A DNA stretch of 64,000 nucleotides, from contig NC_014501.1 in assembly GCF_000147335.1 (NCBI RefSeq), forward strand, positions 5,944,501 through 6,008,500, read 5' to 3'. The translations under genes were made by a program, and so were the position numbers. Of this stretch, positions 42,655 through 51,754 are shown piece by piece (positions within the stretch are counted from its first letter, which is position 1; every line of letters begins with the position of its first letter). Origin of the DNA: Gloeothece verrucosa PCC 7822. GTDB lineage: Bacteria > Cyanobacteriota > Cyanobacteriia > Cyanobacteriales > Microcystaceae. The notes below the pieces were generated by a model, which did no database searches, was not told where the DNA came from, and saw nothing but the letters and a program-made list of their open reading frames with translations.

Positions 42655-44166
42655 CTATGCTGAAAAAGCCTGTTTGAATTCAAAAATGGCATCTTTAAGA
42701 AGGCTTTCTGCTTCGTCTGAAAGTTTCTTCTCGGTGGCGACAATCTCAACATACTTGGGCTTACTGGTTTTGAGGTAGTCGCGTAGTCCTTGAGTAAAGC
42801 TAGTGACTTTAGCGGGAGCAATTTCATCGAGATAGCCATTCAATCCAGCATAGACGATCGCTACCTGTTCCCATACGGCTAAGGGAGAGTTTTGGGGTTG
42901 TTTGAGAACTTCCCGTAACCGTTGACCTCTAGCGAGTTGAGCTTGGGTAGCCGCATCCAAGTCAGAAGCAAATTGAGAGAACGCTTCTAATTCAGCGAAC
43001 TGAGCTAATTCCAGTTTCAGCTTACCGGCTACTTGTTTCATTGCTTTGGTTTGGGCGGCTGATCCTACGCGGGATACAGAAATACCAGCGTTGATGGCGG
43101 GACGGAAACCAGCGTTAAACAAGTCAGAAGATAAGAAGATCTGACCGTCGGTAATCGAAATTACGTTGGTGGGAATATAAGCGGAAACGTCACCGGCTTG
43201 GGTTTCAATAATGGGGAGTGCGGTCATGCTGCCGCCACCTAATTGGTCGTTGAGTTTAGCCGCGCGTTCTAATAGACGAGAGTGGAGGTAAAAAACGTCT
43301 CCGGGGTAGGCTTCGCGTCCGGGTGGGCGGCGCATGAGGAGGGATAACTGACGATAAGCTTGAGCTTGTTTAGATAAGTCATCGTAGATCACGAGAGTCG
43401 CTTTTCCTTTATACATAAAGTATTCAGCGATGGTGGCTCCGGTATAAGGCGCGAGATACTGAAGGGTGGCGGGGTCGTTAGCGTTAGCATCTACCACAAC
43501 GGTGTAATCCATTGCGCCCTTTTCGGTGAGGGTGTCAACCACTTGGGCTACGGTAGAGGCTTTTTGACCGATGGCGACATAAACACAAATTACGTCTTCG
43601 CTCTTTTGGTTAATGATGGTGTCGATGGCAATAGCGGTTTTACCGGTTTTGCGGTCACCGATGATTAACTCCCGTTGTCCTCTACCGACGGGGATCATCG
43701 CATCAATCGCGGTGATACCGGTTTGCATTGGTTCACAAACGGATTTCCGGGCAACAATTCCAGGGGCAGGAGATTCTAACAGACGGGTTTCGCTGGTGTT
43801 GATGGGCCCTTTTCCATCGACAGGACGGCCTAAAGCGTCAACGATTCTACCGACAAGGGCTTCCCCTACGGGAACCTGAGCAATTTTACCGGTGGCTTTT
43901 ACGGTGCTACCTTCTTGAATTCCGTAGCCGGCTCCCATTAATACGGCCCCAACGTTATCTTCTTCTAAGTTGAGGGCGATGCCGATGGTTCCATCTTCAA
44001 ACTCTAAAAGTTCTTGAGCCATCGCTTGTTGTAAACCGTAGATGCGGGCGGTTCCGTCTCCCACTTGAAGCACAGTCCCTACATTAGAGACTTGTACTTG
44101 TTGGTCGTAGGATTCAATCTGTTGGCGAATAATGCTGCTAATTTCGTCGGGTCTAATGCTAACCAT
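42655..44166 (-). CDS. atpA: ATP synthase alpha subunit
   Basis: Non-catalytic nucleotide-binding subunit of F1. 503 residues, with P-loop GDRKTGKTA near 170, the LIIGDR and VYVAIGQKAST blocks, the alpha signature PAINAGISVSR and the VISITDGQIFLS block. Follows atpH with an 87-base gap. Confidence 0.98.
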   Translation of the reverse strand: MVSIRPDEISSIIRQQIESYDQQVQVSNVGTVLQVGDGTARIYGLQQAMAQELLEFEDGTIGIALNLEEDNVGAVLMGAGYGIQEGSTVKATGKIAQVPVGEALVGRIVDALGRPVDGKGPINTSETRLLESPAPGIVARKSVCEPMQTGITAIDAMIPVGRGQRELIIGDRKTGKTAIAIDTIINQKSEDVICVYVAIGQKASTVAQVVDTLTEKGAMDYTVVVDANANDPATLQYLAPYTGATIAEYFMYKGKATLVIYDDLSKQAQAYRQLSLLMRRPPGREAYPGDVFYLHSRLLERAAKLNDQLGGGSMTALPIIETQAGDVSAYIPTNVISITDGQIFLSSDLFNAGFRPAINAGISVSRVGSAAQTKAMKQVAGKLKLELAQFAELEAFSQFASDLDAATQAQLARGQRLREVLKQPQNSPLAVWEQVAIVYAGLNGYLDEIAPAKVTSFTQGLRDYLKTSKPKYVEIVATEKKLSDEAESLLKDAIFEFKQAFSA

Positions 44167-44253
44167 AGTTGTTGTCAGTTAGAACGTTGTGGGTTACTTT
44201 GTGGTTTGTTAGAGTTTAATCTATTGGAGAGTGGCAGTTTAAGCTAGTCTTGA

Positions 44254-44811
44254 CTAGCCGTCTACTCCTAAGCTTAGACTGATGCGGCGCAGTTGCCCCC
44301 TTATACTAGCATCAAAGATTTGAGAGCCGACTTTGATAATCACGCCGCCGATCAAGTCAGGATTAACTGAAGTTTTCAGTTCTACTGATTGCGCTCCGGT
44401 GAGACTTTTTACTTTTTCGATCACGGCTTGACGTTGATCGTCGTTTAACTCGGTGGCTGAGATCGCTTCTGCCAATACGGTATTTGTCAATTGCCGTAAT
44501 AGAGCCAGATATTGTTCACCAACGGCTTTTAAGAAGACGATGCGACGTTTGTCTACCAGCAGCTTGACGAAGTTTTGTAGATAGGGATGAGTCCCTTCTC
44601 CCAAAATTCGCGCTAAAATTTCTTTTTTGCTGCTTTCTCCGAAAACCGGATTAGACAAAAATTCCTGTAGTTCCGGAGAATTATCTAATAATTCTAGTAA
44701 ACTACGGATTTCTTCTCCGAACCGCTCAGTTAAGTTATTGGACTGAGAAACTGACATGAGGGCTTGGGCGTAAGGCTCGGCTATTTCTGTTCCCAATGAC
44801 GATCCTTTCAT
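44254..44811 (-). CDS. atpH: ATP synthase delta subunit
   Basis: Stator subunit joining F1 to the b/b' stalk (OSCP homolog). 185 residues; helical N-terminal domain (AEPYAQALMSVSQ) and C-terminal hairpin with the signature VNPDLIGGVIIKVG. Its ATG overlaps the atpF stop codon (TAATG), indicating translational coupling. Confidence 0.96.
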   Translation of the reverse strand: MKGSSLGTEIAEPYAQALMSVSQSNNLTERFGEEIRSLLELLDNSPELQEFLSNPVFGESSKKEILARILGEGTHPYLQNFVKLLVDKRRIVFLKAVGEQYLALLRQLTNTVLAEAISATELNDDQRQAVIEKVKSLTGAQSVELKTSVNPDLIGGVIIKVGSQIFDASIRGQLRRISLSLGVDG

Positions 44812-45350
44812 TAACTCCCTCCTAAGCTGGCAATGGTTTTGTTGATTAGCTGTTGTTGAGCAGAGTCATCTAAGGTGCTTTTGAGTTGAGCTTCTACTCG
44901 CTCTAAGGCTAAAGTGGCGATTCGCTGTCTCAGTTGAGCGATCACTTTTTCTTGCTCGGTGGTGAGATCTGAGGCGGCCGTTTCTTTTAGCCGCTCGATA
45001 TCTTTTTCTGCCTGAGCCGCAATAGCTTGTTTAGCCGCTTCGGCTCTTTCGGCTGCGGATGCGACAATTCTCGCCGCTTCGGCTTTCGCCTGAGCCAGTT
45101 TTTCTTGTTCAGTGGCTAGAGCTTTGGCCGCCGTTGCCGCACGGGTTTCTGCTTCTTGGATCTCTTGAGCGATTTTTTCGCGTCGCTCACTGAGAAGTTT
45201 TCCTAAACTATTGCCGCCAAAATACACCAGTACCCCGACTAAAATGGCGAGGTTTAGTAAGTTTGTGTTTAAAATGTCAAAATTTAGACCAAAACCGCTT
45301 TCGGCGGCTTCATGAGCTTCTGTAGCTAAGATAAAAAGACTACCCATCAT
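44811..45350 (-). CDS. atpF: ATP synthase subunit b
   Basis: Peripheral stalk subunit: one N-terminal membrane segment (about 28-50) after a short acidic leader, then a long charged helix rich in Ala, Glu and Lys. 179 residues. Pairs with the b' subunit encoded 30 bases upstream, as in all phototrophs with split b subunits. Confidence 0.95.
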   Translation of the reverse strand: MMGSLFILATEAHEAAESGFGLNFDILNTNLLNLAILVGVLVYFGGNSLGKLLSERREKIAQEIQEAETRAATAAKALATEQEKLAQAKAEAARIVASAAERAEAAKQAIAAQAEKDIERLKETAASDLTTEQEKVIAQLRQRIATLALERVEAQLKSTLDDSAQQQLINKTIASLGGS

Positions 45351-45380
45351 AATTCATCTACGATTGACCGCTCTTAGGCT

Positions 45381-45812
45381 TTACTTTACTAGCTCGGGAC
45401 CGAGAATTTTTTCTAAGATCTGGCGAGAGAGGGCTTCGACTTGTTGTTCTAGGGCCGTCATCGCTTCTTGTTTTTGCTGTTCTATTTCTTTAGCTGCCGC
45501 TTCTTTTTGAGCGATCGCTTCTCTTTGGGCTTGTGCTATTTTCCCATCAGCAATGGCCTTGGCTTGTGCTTGAGCGGCGGCTATGATTTCTTGAGACTGT
45601 TTACGGGCATCTGCTAACTGGATTTCATACTCAGATGCCAGGGTTTGCGCTTTGGCTAACCGTTCTTTTGCCTCTTTTTCATTAGAGCGAATGTAATCTG
45701 CTCGCTCGTCTAACGCTTTGCCTATTGGCTTATAAAATACGGCATTTAGCACTACAGCTAAAACGATAAATTGCAATGCCATCAACGGCAAAGTGGCATC
45801 AAAATCAAACAT
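45381..45812 (-). CDS. atpF2: ATP synthase subunit b'
   Basis: Second, shorter peripheral-stalk subunit (143 residues; atpG in cyanobacterial nomenclature). N-terminal membrane segment LPLMALQFIVLAVVLNAVFY, then the conserved KPIGKALDERADYIR and a coiled coil to the end. The palindrome GCGATCGC (45511) lies within the coding sequence. Confidence 0.95.
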   Translation of the reverse strand: MFDFDATLPLMALQFIVLAVVLNAVFYKPIGKALDERADYIRSNEKEAKERLAKAQTLASEYEIQLADARKQSQEIIAAAQAQAKAIADGKIAQAQREAIAQKEAAAKEIEQQKQEAMTALEQQVEALSRQILEKILGPELVK

Positions 45813-45933
45813 TTTTTACCCATCCCATTGTTGTAATCTTTCACAAAAAAAGTAAAAAGCGTCACCTTCATTTTTCTTTTTACTTTCTAGAGTAGAGACG
45901 ATACATTTTTCGTCTCTACTAATGGTAATGGTT

Positions 45934-46179
45934 TTAAGCAAATGGGTTAGCGAATAATAATACTAAGGAAATAACTAGACCGTAGATGGTTAGAGATTCC
46001 ATGAACGCTAAAGTTAACAGTAAGGTTCCACGAATTTTTCCTTCTGCTTCGGGTTGACGGGCGATCCCTGATACAGCTTGTCCAGAAGCATTACCTTGAC
46101 CAATACCAGGTCCAATAGCAGCTAAACCAACGGCTAAGGCAGCAGCGATTACAGAAGCAGCAGCTATAATAGGGTTCAT
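45934..46179 (-). CDS. atpE: ATP synthase subunit c
   Basis: Membrane rotor ring subunit, 81 residues: two hydrophobic helices joined by the polar loop RQPEAEGKIRG. The ion-binding Glu lies in LLTLAFMESLTIYG on the second helix. The first helix has the glycine-rich GLAAIGPGIGQGNASGQA pattern. Phototrophic rings of this type usually contain 13-15 copies. Confidence 0.98.
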   Translation of the reverse strand: MNPIIAAASVIAAALAVGLAAIGPGIGQGNASGQAVSGIARQPEAEGKIRGTLLLTLAFMESLTIYGLVISLVLLFANPFA

Positions 46180-46418
46180 GATGTTTTACCTCTTTTGTGT
46201 ACAGAACTAATGTCAATTTGATGGTTAGGAGCTACAAGTACCCAAGCCTTTTTTGTGGCTGACCTTTGTTTAAATCACTCCTAAAGAGTTGGTCATCTGA
46301 GTTTTTCAAGAATTCTGAAGGTTGAATTCTCTTTCTGATTTATCTGTTATTTTCTCATATCAGTGAGATCTTTTTAACAGATATCCTAAAATGTTTTTTC
46401 CCCCTTCAGTTTTTTCGG
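46180..46418. other. atpB-atpE spacer
   Basis: A 239-base gap within the operon, longer than the others. It is T-rich and contains no gene; it may carry an internal promoter or RNA-processing site that supports higher expression of the c subunit. Confidence 0.35.
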
Positions 46419-47177
46419 TTACTCATGATGTTCTTCTTCGTGTTCAGATTCGATTGCCTCATGGATATAAGCACCGGCTAAGGTAGCAAATACCAAGGCC
46501 TGAATTGCACTGGTAAATAAACCGAGAGCCATCAGGGGCAATGGAACAAATAAGGGCACTAAAAAGACTAACACAGCAACCACCAATTCATCCGCCAAAA
46601 TGTTGCCAAAAAGACGGAAACTTAGGGATAGCGGCTTGGTGAAATCTTCTAAGATTTTAATCGGTAGCAATACGGGGATGGGCTGCACGTAGTTAGCAAA
46701 ATATCCCAGTCCTTTCTTGCTAAATCCGGCGTAGAAATAGGCCAAAGATGTTAGTAAGGCTAAGGCCACTGTGGTGTTGATGTCATTGGTTGGGGCGGCT
46801 AATTCACTTTCTGGAATTTCAATCAGTTTCCAGGGAATCAAAGCTCCTGACCAATTAGACACAAAGATAAATAAAAATAACGTGCCGATAAAGGGCAACC
46901 AAGGACGATATTCTTTTTCTCCCAGTTGGTTTTTGGCTAAATCGCGCAAAAACTCGAGAACGTATTCCATCAAGTTTTGGATGCCACTGGGAATTCGCTT
47001 GATACTACTCGAGGCGGCTACAGAAGCAATTAGTAACAGCCCGATGACAAACCAAGAGGTAAGAAAAACTTGACCGTGAATTTTTAAATTCCCGATGTGC
47101 CAGTACCAATGTTTACCAACTTCTAAGGAAGCGAGAGTGAAAGAGTTTAGAACGCTTAAATCATTTAACATTTCCAT
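46419..47177 (-). CDS. atpB: ATP synthase subunit a
   Basis: Proton-channel stator subunit of F0, 252 residues with five or six membrane helices. The essential Arg lies in LSLSFRLFGNILADELV, and the last helices carry the conserved Q and E of SAIQALVFATLAGAYIHEAIE. Follows the atpI gene by 57 bases. Confidence 0.96.
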   Translation of the reverse strand: MEMLNDLSVLNSFTLASLEVGKHWYWHIGNLKIHGQVFLTSWFVIGLLLIASVAASSSIKRIPSGIQNLMEYVLEFLRDLAKNQLGEKEYRPWLPFIGTLFLFIFVSNWSGALIPWKLIEIPESELAAPTNDINTTVALALLTSLAYFYAGFSKKGLGYFANYVQPIPVLLPIKILEDFTKPLSLSFRLFGNILADELVVAVLVFLVPLFVPLPLMALGLFTSAIQALVFATLAGAYIHEAIESEHEEEHHE

Positions 47178-47234
47178 GCACGACTATGTGTTACCCAGTT
47201 CTCAGTACAAATTAAGACTTTCCTTATCCAATCA

Positions 47235-47684
47235 TCACTCTACCTTAGATGGGGCAGCAAATAAGCTTTGGATCATGTAGAAGATGATTGCGGCTTTATA
47301 AGTCAGGAATCCAAGAAAAACGGGTATAATGTGTAATTGTTGCCACTGAGTGGTCACAATGATTAACCCGGCAAACACTACTAACCCTTGTTTGCCTACA
47401 CGTTGTTTCTGTGTTCCTAACCGCTCAACATCTCTGGCCAATAGTTTTAAATAAACTACACCGACACCGGCTCCGAGTAAATAATTTAGCGCTGTGTTGA
47501 GGGAGTAAAAGAACCAGACTGGAATGAAGATAATCCCAGTTAATGCCAGAGTTCCTACCAACAGGGCTTGTTGCAGTTGATAATACTCTTGCATCGAGTT
47601 GACTGATCCAGTAGTTGGAGAATCAGTGTCGGATTCGGCGCATGGCGATGAGTTGGTTTCGAGAGGTTGATTAGGCGAGGACAC
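47235..47684 (-). CDS. atpI: ATP synthase assembly protein AtpI
   Basis: Non-structural membrane protein that assists c-ring assembly. 149 residues: a polar Ser/Thr/Asn-rich N-terminus and four hydrophobic segments, with the typical YLLGAGVGVVYLKLLARDVE block. First gene of the atp operon, so the promoter should lie in the spacer on its right. Confidence 0.9.
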   Translation of the reverse strand: MSSPNQPLETNSSPCAESDTDSPTTGSVNSMQEYYQLQQALLVGTLALTGIIFIPVWFFYSLNTALNYLLGAGVGVVYLKLLARDVERLGTQKQRVGKQGLVVFAGLIIVTTQWQQLHIIPVFLGFLTYKAAIIFYMIQSLFAAPSKVE

Positions 47685-48131
47685 GCTTAATAATTATCGC
47701 TACAGGCTAATCAGGTTTTCTGGCTAGTTCATCTTTTAACCTTTCAAGTATTTCTCAAGGCATAGAACTTAGCCACAAGACATCATATCATGTACTTGTG
47801 GCATGATTTAAATTTTTGTAAAGGGATTTTGTTATTGATGAGGGCACTCAGCACAAACTGCCTTAAGCGTCTATTTTACTTTACGAAAGAGGGGATGTGT
47901 TGTTGAGCTATGAAGATAGCCTTCCTCAAGCCACTGAGGCAGAGCAATTGTCCATTTTTAGCCGCTCCTGTGCAGCCCACTAGACAAAAGATACTGTGTC
48001 AGGAGTCGCTGAGGTTCCTTTCGTGGGTGTTCTTTTGTATTTATCTACTTTTTAGGAGAAGAAGTTAGGCTTATATTTGTGTTAAATTTAAATAAAATTA
48101 TCAAATAATAATATAAAAATTAAATTCAATT
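47685..48131. other. Intergenic region with atp operon leader
   Basis: A 447-base spacer between divergent genes. A perfect 8-bp foldback GCCACAAG / CTTGTGGC (47772-47802) lies about 90 bases upstream of atpI and could be an operator or a leader hairpin. The middle (about 47890-48040) is less AT-rich than the rest but shows no frame or RNA family that I can name. Confidence 0.4.
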
Positions 48132-48647
48132 ATGAATCTAAATTGGGTTAGTCTAATAACCGGTTTCGGGATCATTTTTATACCGGTTGCATCTGGGACA
48201 ACTGCCTCGCTTTTTTCTTCTCATTTGCCGTCGGGAAGCGGTTCTTCAACTCAGTTAATTTCTCAAGCCGCCTCAACAGAAGATCGTTTAGAAGATAGAT
48301 TAGTGGAAGGCATGGATAAAGGAATGTTAGGAGATTATCAAGGCGCTATTGAGGATTTTACTGAAGTCATTCGTCTTTATCCTAATTCAGCAGAAGCTTA
48401 TTATAATCGAGGCATTGCTTATAGTAAATTAGGAAATTCAGGGGCGGCTATGGCTGATTATAATAAAGCCGTTGAGCTTAATCCGAATTTAGCTGAAGCT
48501 TATGTGGATCGCGCTCAGATTTACTCAGGGTTAGGCAAAACATCAGATGCCTTAAAAGATTTAAAACGCGCGGCTGATTTATTCAAGCAACAAGGAAATA
48601 CTATTGCTTATAACCAGACTTTAAAGATGATTCAAAAATTGCAATAG
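48132..48647 (+). CDS. Exported TPR protein
   Basis: A 171-residue protein with an N-terminal hydrophobic signal (LITGFGIIFIPVASG) and three tetratricopeptide repeats from about residue 62 to 165 (GDYQGAIEDFTEVIRLYPNS, AEAYYNRGIAYSKLGN, AEAYVDRAQIYSGLGK and following). A protein-binding scaffold; partner unknown. Confidence 0.85.
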   Translation: MNLNWVSLITGFGIIFIPVASGTTASLFSSHLPSGSGSSTQLISQAASTEDRLEDRLVEGMDKGMLGDYQGAIEDFTEVIRLYPNSAEAYYNRGIAYSKLGNSGAAMADYNKAVELNPNLAEAYVDRAQIYSGLGKTSDALKDLKRAADLFKQQGNTIAYNQTLKMIQKLQ

Positions 48648-48772
48648 GGTGGCAATTGCCCGAAAATAAATCGAGCTTAATATCTTCCTATATTTTGCAA
48701 CAATTCTTGTCAATTCTAAATGGCTAATCAGGCTTAGAATATAAGTATAGATTTTGACTCACCGCTACAAGT

Positions 48773-49492
48773 ATGCTACTTAATTACAAGGATCGAGTTA
48801 ATTTACCCACTGCCAAAGATTTACCCGACTCTGACGAGACTCCTGTGGATAACGAATTACAAGATTTAATCCCTCATGTACTCAAAGGAATTCTTGCCTT
48901 AATTTGGTCTGATAGGATGGATTGGTTTTTTGGGGTAGATATGGGCATCTATTATGACCCAGATGAACCGGCTATTATCCCTGATGGATTTTTAAGTGTG
49001 GGCGTTCCCCGTATAATTGACTCAGATTTACGCTTATCTTATGTCTTATGGGAAGAACAAAAACTGCCAATTTTAGTTTTAGAAGTGGTTTCTCAAACCC
49101 GACGGGGAGAGTATTCTAAAAAGAAACAAGATTATGCCGAATTGGGGATTTTATATTATGTAATTTATAACCCATTACGTAAGATCAAAAAACGTTTAGA
49201 GGTTTATCAATTAACGAATGGGGAATATAAATTACTCGAAGGAGAACCCGTTTGGTTATCGGAAATTGGCTTAGGAATAGGTAGAGCGATAGGAAACTAT
49301 CAAGGCGTTAACCGAGAATGGTTATATTGGTATGATGAGCAAGGTCAGCGCTATTTAACCCCAGAAGAAAGACTACAAACAGCCCAACAACAAGCTTTAG
49401 AAGCTCAACAACAAGCTTTAGAAGCCCAACAACGCGCCCAACGACTAGAAGAAAAACTCAGAAGCTTAGGCATTGATCCCAATGAGGAATAA
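48773..49492 (+). CDS. Uma2 family PD-(D/E)XK endonuclease-like protein
   Basis: A 239-residue Uma2 (DUF820) protein. Nuclease-fold signature: IIPDGFLS (PD), ILVLEVVSQTRRGEYSKKK with E, S and Lys, and LGILYYVIYNP. The C-terminus is a coiled coil of the repeat QQALEAQ and closes with LRSLGIDPNEE. Second of three Uma2 genes in the window. Precedes the sulfoxide synthase gene by 66 bases on the same strand. Confidence 0.85.
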   Translation: MLLNYKDRVNLPTAKDLPDSDETPVDNELQDLIPHVLKGILALIWSDRMDWFFGVDMGIYYDPDEPAIIPDGFLSVGVPRIIDSDLRLSYVLWEEQKLPILVLEVVSQTRRGEYSKKKQDYAELGILYYVIYNPLRKIKKRLEVYQLTNGEYKLLEGEPVWLSEIGLGIGRAIGNYQGVNREWLYWYDEQGQRYLTPEERLQTAQQQALEAQQQALEAQQRAQRLEEKLRSLGIDPNEE

Positions 49493-49558
49493 TATTGTTG
49501 TGTTGTGTCGAGAAGAAAAACCTAAACATAAGGTTAATAACCCGAGAAAAATTACACC

Positions 49559-50914
49559 ATGAATATTCTAAAATCTGAAGCAAGCATCCCCCTTAATACT
49601 TGTAGCCGAGAAAGTCTGCTAAATTATTTTAAAAATGCTTGGGAATTGGAAGATATTCTCATGAAAAGCATCATTGACGAAGAAACATTTTATGTTAATC
49701 CCGATGCTTTAAGAAACCCCCTAATTTTTTATTTAGGGCATTCTGCCGTTTTTTACATTAACAAATTAATCCGGGTTAACTTATTAGAAAAGCGGCTTAA
49801 CCCAGACTATGAAATTTTATTTGAAGTTGGGGTAGACCCTGAAACACCTGACGAACTCAAAGCAGCTATTATTAATATTAAGTGGCCTCAAGTGGCTGAG
49901 GTTTGGCAATATCGTCAAGCCGCTTATCAAACCCTTGTAGAGGTCATTAAAAACGCGCCGCTTAATCACCCTATCACCCCCGATCATCCCCTTTGGGCCT
50001 TGATGATGGGAATTGAACACCAGCGCATTCATTTTGAAACCTCTTCGATGTTAATTAGACAACTTCCTCTCTCAACAGTTAAACGTCCTCAAGGCTGGCA
50101 ATATGCCCCTTCTGGGAGTAAAATTTCTGACAATGAAATGAGAGAAGTTTCTGGTGGAATTGTTGAACTCGGTAAACCCGAAGATTCTCCGATTTATGGT
50201 TGGGATAGTGAATATGGTTATCGTCAAGTTCAAGTCAAGTCTTTCTGGGCCAGTAAATATATGATAACCAATGGAGAATTTAGAGAATTTGTCAATGATG
50301 GAGGTTACGAAAATCAAGATTACTGGGATCAAGAATCTTGGCAATGGAAAAATTATTACCGAGTCAAACATCCTAAATTCTGGCTAATTGATGAGCAGGG
50401 TAACTACCAATATCGAGCCATGTTTGATGCGATAGATTTACCGTTAGATTGGCCAGTGGAAGTCAATCATTATGAAGCAATGGCTTACTGCCGCGCTCAA
50501 GGTGAGGGAATTCGTTTAATGAGTGAAGCTGAGTGGAATCTCGCGGCTTACGGAACTCATCAACAAGGTGATTATAATTGGGAAAAAGATGATTTAGGTA
50601 ACTACAATCTCAGTTTAAAATTTGGTTCACCGAGTCCAGTGGGGATGTTAAACACAGCCGAAAATTCCTCGGGACTATACGATTTACGCGGCAATGTTTG
50701 GGAGTGGCTCAGAGATGATTTTAACCCTTTACCTGGATTTAAACCTCATTTTCTTTATGAAGATAATGCCGCACCCTTTTTTAATAGCCAACATAAAATG
50801 ATGTTAGGAGGAGCTTGGGTGACTCATGGAACAGAAGCCTTAAAATATTACCGAAACTGGTTCCGCCCCTATTTTTATCAACACGCGGGATTTAGAATAG
50901 TTAAAGATATCTAA
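49559..50914 (+). CDS. OvoA-like 5-histidylcysteine sulfoxide synthase without methyltransferase domain
   Basis: A 451-residue non-heme iron enzyme of the OvoA/EgtB group, which joins cysteine to the imidazole ring of histidine with O2. The DinB-like domain has the iron histidines: His61 in FYLGHSAVFYINKL, His154 and His158 in MGIEHQRIHFE. Residues 200-451 form the FGE-sulfatase (formylglycine-type) domain with MSEAEWNLAAYG, LRGNVWEWL and NWFRPYFYQHAGFR. The wording of the His motifs is that of OvoA rather than EgtB. Classical OvoA has a further C-terminal methyltransferase; it is absent here. The next two genes encode an ABC transporter on the same strand. Confidence 0.85.
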   Translation: MNILKSEASIPLNTCSRESLLNYFKNAWELEDILMKSIIDEETFYVNPDALRNPLIFYLGHSAVFYINKLIRVNLLEKRLNPDYEILFEVGVDPETPDELKAAIINIKWPQVAEVWQYRQAAYQTLVEVIKNAPLNHPITPDHPLWALMMGIEHQRIHFETSSMLIRQLPLSTVKRPQGWQYAPSGSKISDNEMREVSGGIVELGKPEDSPIYGWDSEYGYRQVQVKSFWASKYMITNGEFREFVNDGGYENQDYWDQESWQWKNYYRVKHPKFWLIDEQGNYQYRAMFDAIDLPLDWPVEVNHYEAMAYCRAQGEGIRLMSEAEWNLAAYGTHQQGDYNWEKDDLGNYNLSLKFGSPSPVGMLNTAENSSGLYDLRGNVWEWLRDDFNPLPGFKPHFLYEDNAAPFFNSQHKMMLGGAWVTHGTEALKYYRNWFRPYFYQHAGFRIVKDI

Positions 50915-50993
50915 TTTTAATGGGATATTTAACCCGGGGGATCTTTCCATCAATCAAGACCCTAGGAATTACTTGAATGGGCAGGAAACTCTT

Positions 50994-51743
50994 ATGTTCC
51001 AAACAGAAGAAATAGCCGTTGAGTTTCGCTCTGTCAGCTTCTTAATTAATCGCCGTCCCTTATTATCTCATTTAAACCTGACGATTTACCAAGGGGAAGC
51101 CCTAGTCTTACTCGGACGCAGTGGAAGCGGCAAGACCACCACTTTAAAATTAATTAATCACCTCCTGATCCCTACAGAAGGCCAAGTTTTAGTCAATGGT
51201 CGCTCTACCACTGACTGGGATATGATTAAATTGCGGCGGCGTATTGGCTACGTCATCCAAGATAGCGGCTTGTTTCCCCACTTTAGCGTCACAGAAAATG
51301 TGGCACTGGTTCCCACGCTAGAGAAGTGGACAAAACAGCGAATTGAGGCCCGAGTTGAGGAAATGTTAAACTTAGTGGGTTTAGAGCCAGAAAAATTTGC
51401 TCAACGTTATCCCCATCAACTTTCGGGAGGCCAGCGTCAGCGTGTAGGTGTGGCTAGAGCTTTAGCGGCTGATCCGCCTATATTATTGATGGATGAACCT
51501 TTTGGCGCACTCGATCCCATCACTCGCCTAGAATTGCAACAACAGTTTTTACATTTGCAAAGGCAACTGGGAAAAACGGTGATTTTTGTCACCCATGACA
51601 TTCAAGAAGCTTTCTTTTTAGGGACTCGCATAGGATTAATGTATGAAGGAAATTTAGTTGCTCTGGGTACGAGAGAAGAATTTCTTCAATCTCAACATCC
51701 AGAGGCACAAGCTTTTATCGCTTGTTTAAATGCTTTGAACTAA
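50994..51743 (+). CDS. ABC transporter ATP-binding protein, OpuCA/EgtV-like
   Basis: ATPase subunit of an osmoprotectant-type (OTCN family) importer, about 249 residues. Walker A GRSGSGKTT, Q-loop IQDSGLFPHFS, signature LSGGQRQR, Walker B ILLMDEPFGALDP and H-loop FVTHDIQEA are all present. It lacks the CBS domains found at the C-terminus of betaine transporters such as OpuCA/ProV. ATG at 50994. It overlaps the frame of the permease gene and lies 79 bases after the sulfoxide synthase gene. Confidence 0.9.
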   Translation: MFQTEEIAVEFRSVSFLINRRPLLSHLNLTIYQGEALVLLGRSGSGKTTTLKLINHLLIPTEGQVLVNGRSTTDWDMIKLRRRIGYVIQDSGLFPHFSVTENVALVPTLEKWTKQRIEARVEEMLNLVGLEPEKFAQRYPHQLSGGQRQRVGVARALAADPPILLMDEPFGALDPITRLELQQQFLHLQRQLGKTVIFVTHDIQEAFFLGTRIGLMYEGNLVALGTREEFLQSQHPEAQAFIACLNALN

Positions 51744-51754
51744 AGGAGATTGCC

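Noticed and set aside
47890..48040. GC-richer patch as a structured small RNA
   Set aside because: No complete stem arrangement or known cyanobacterial RNA motif was visible; it is left as an unassigned spacer.
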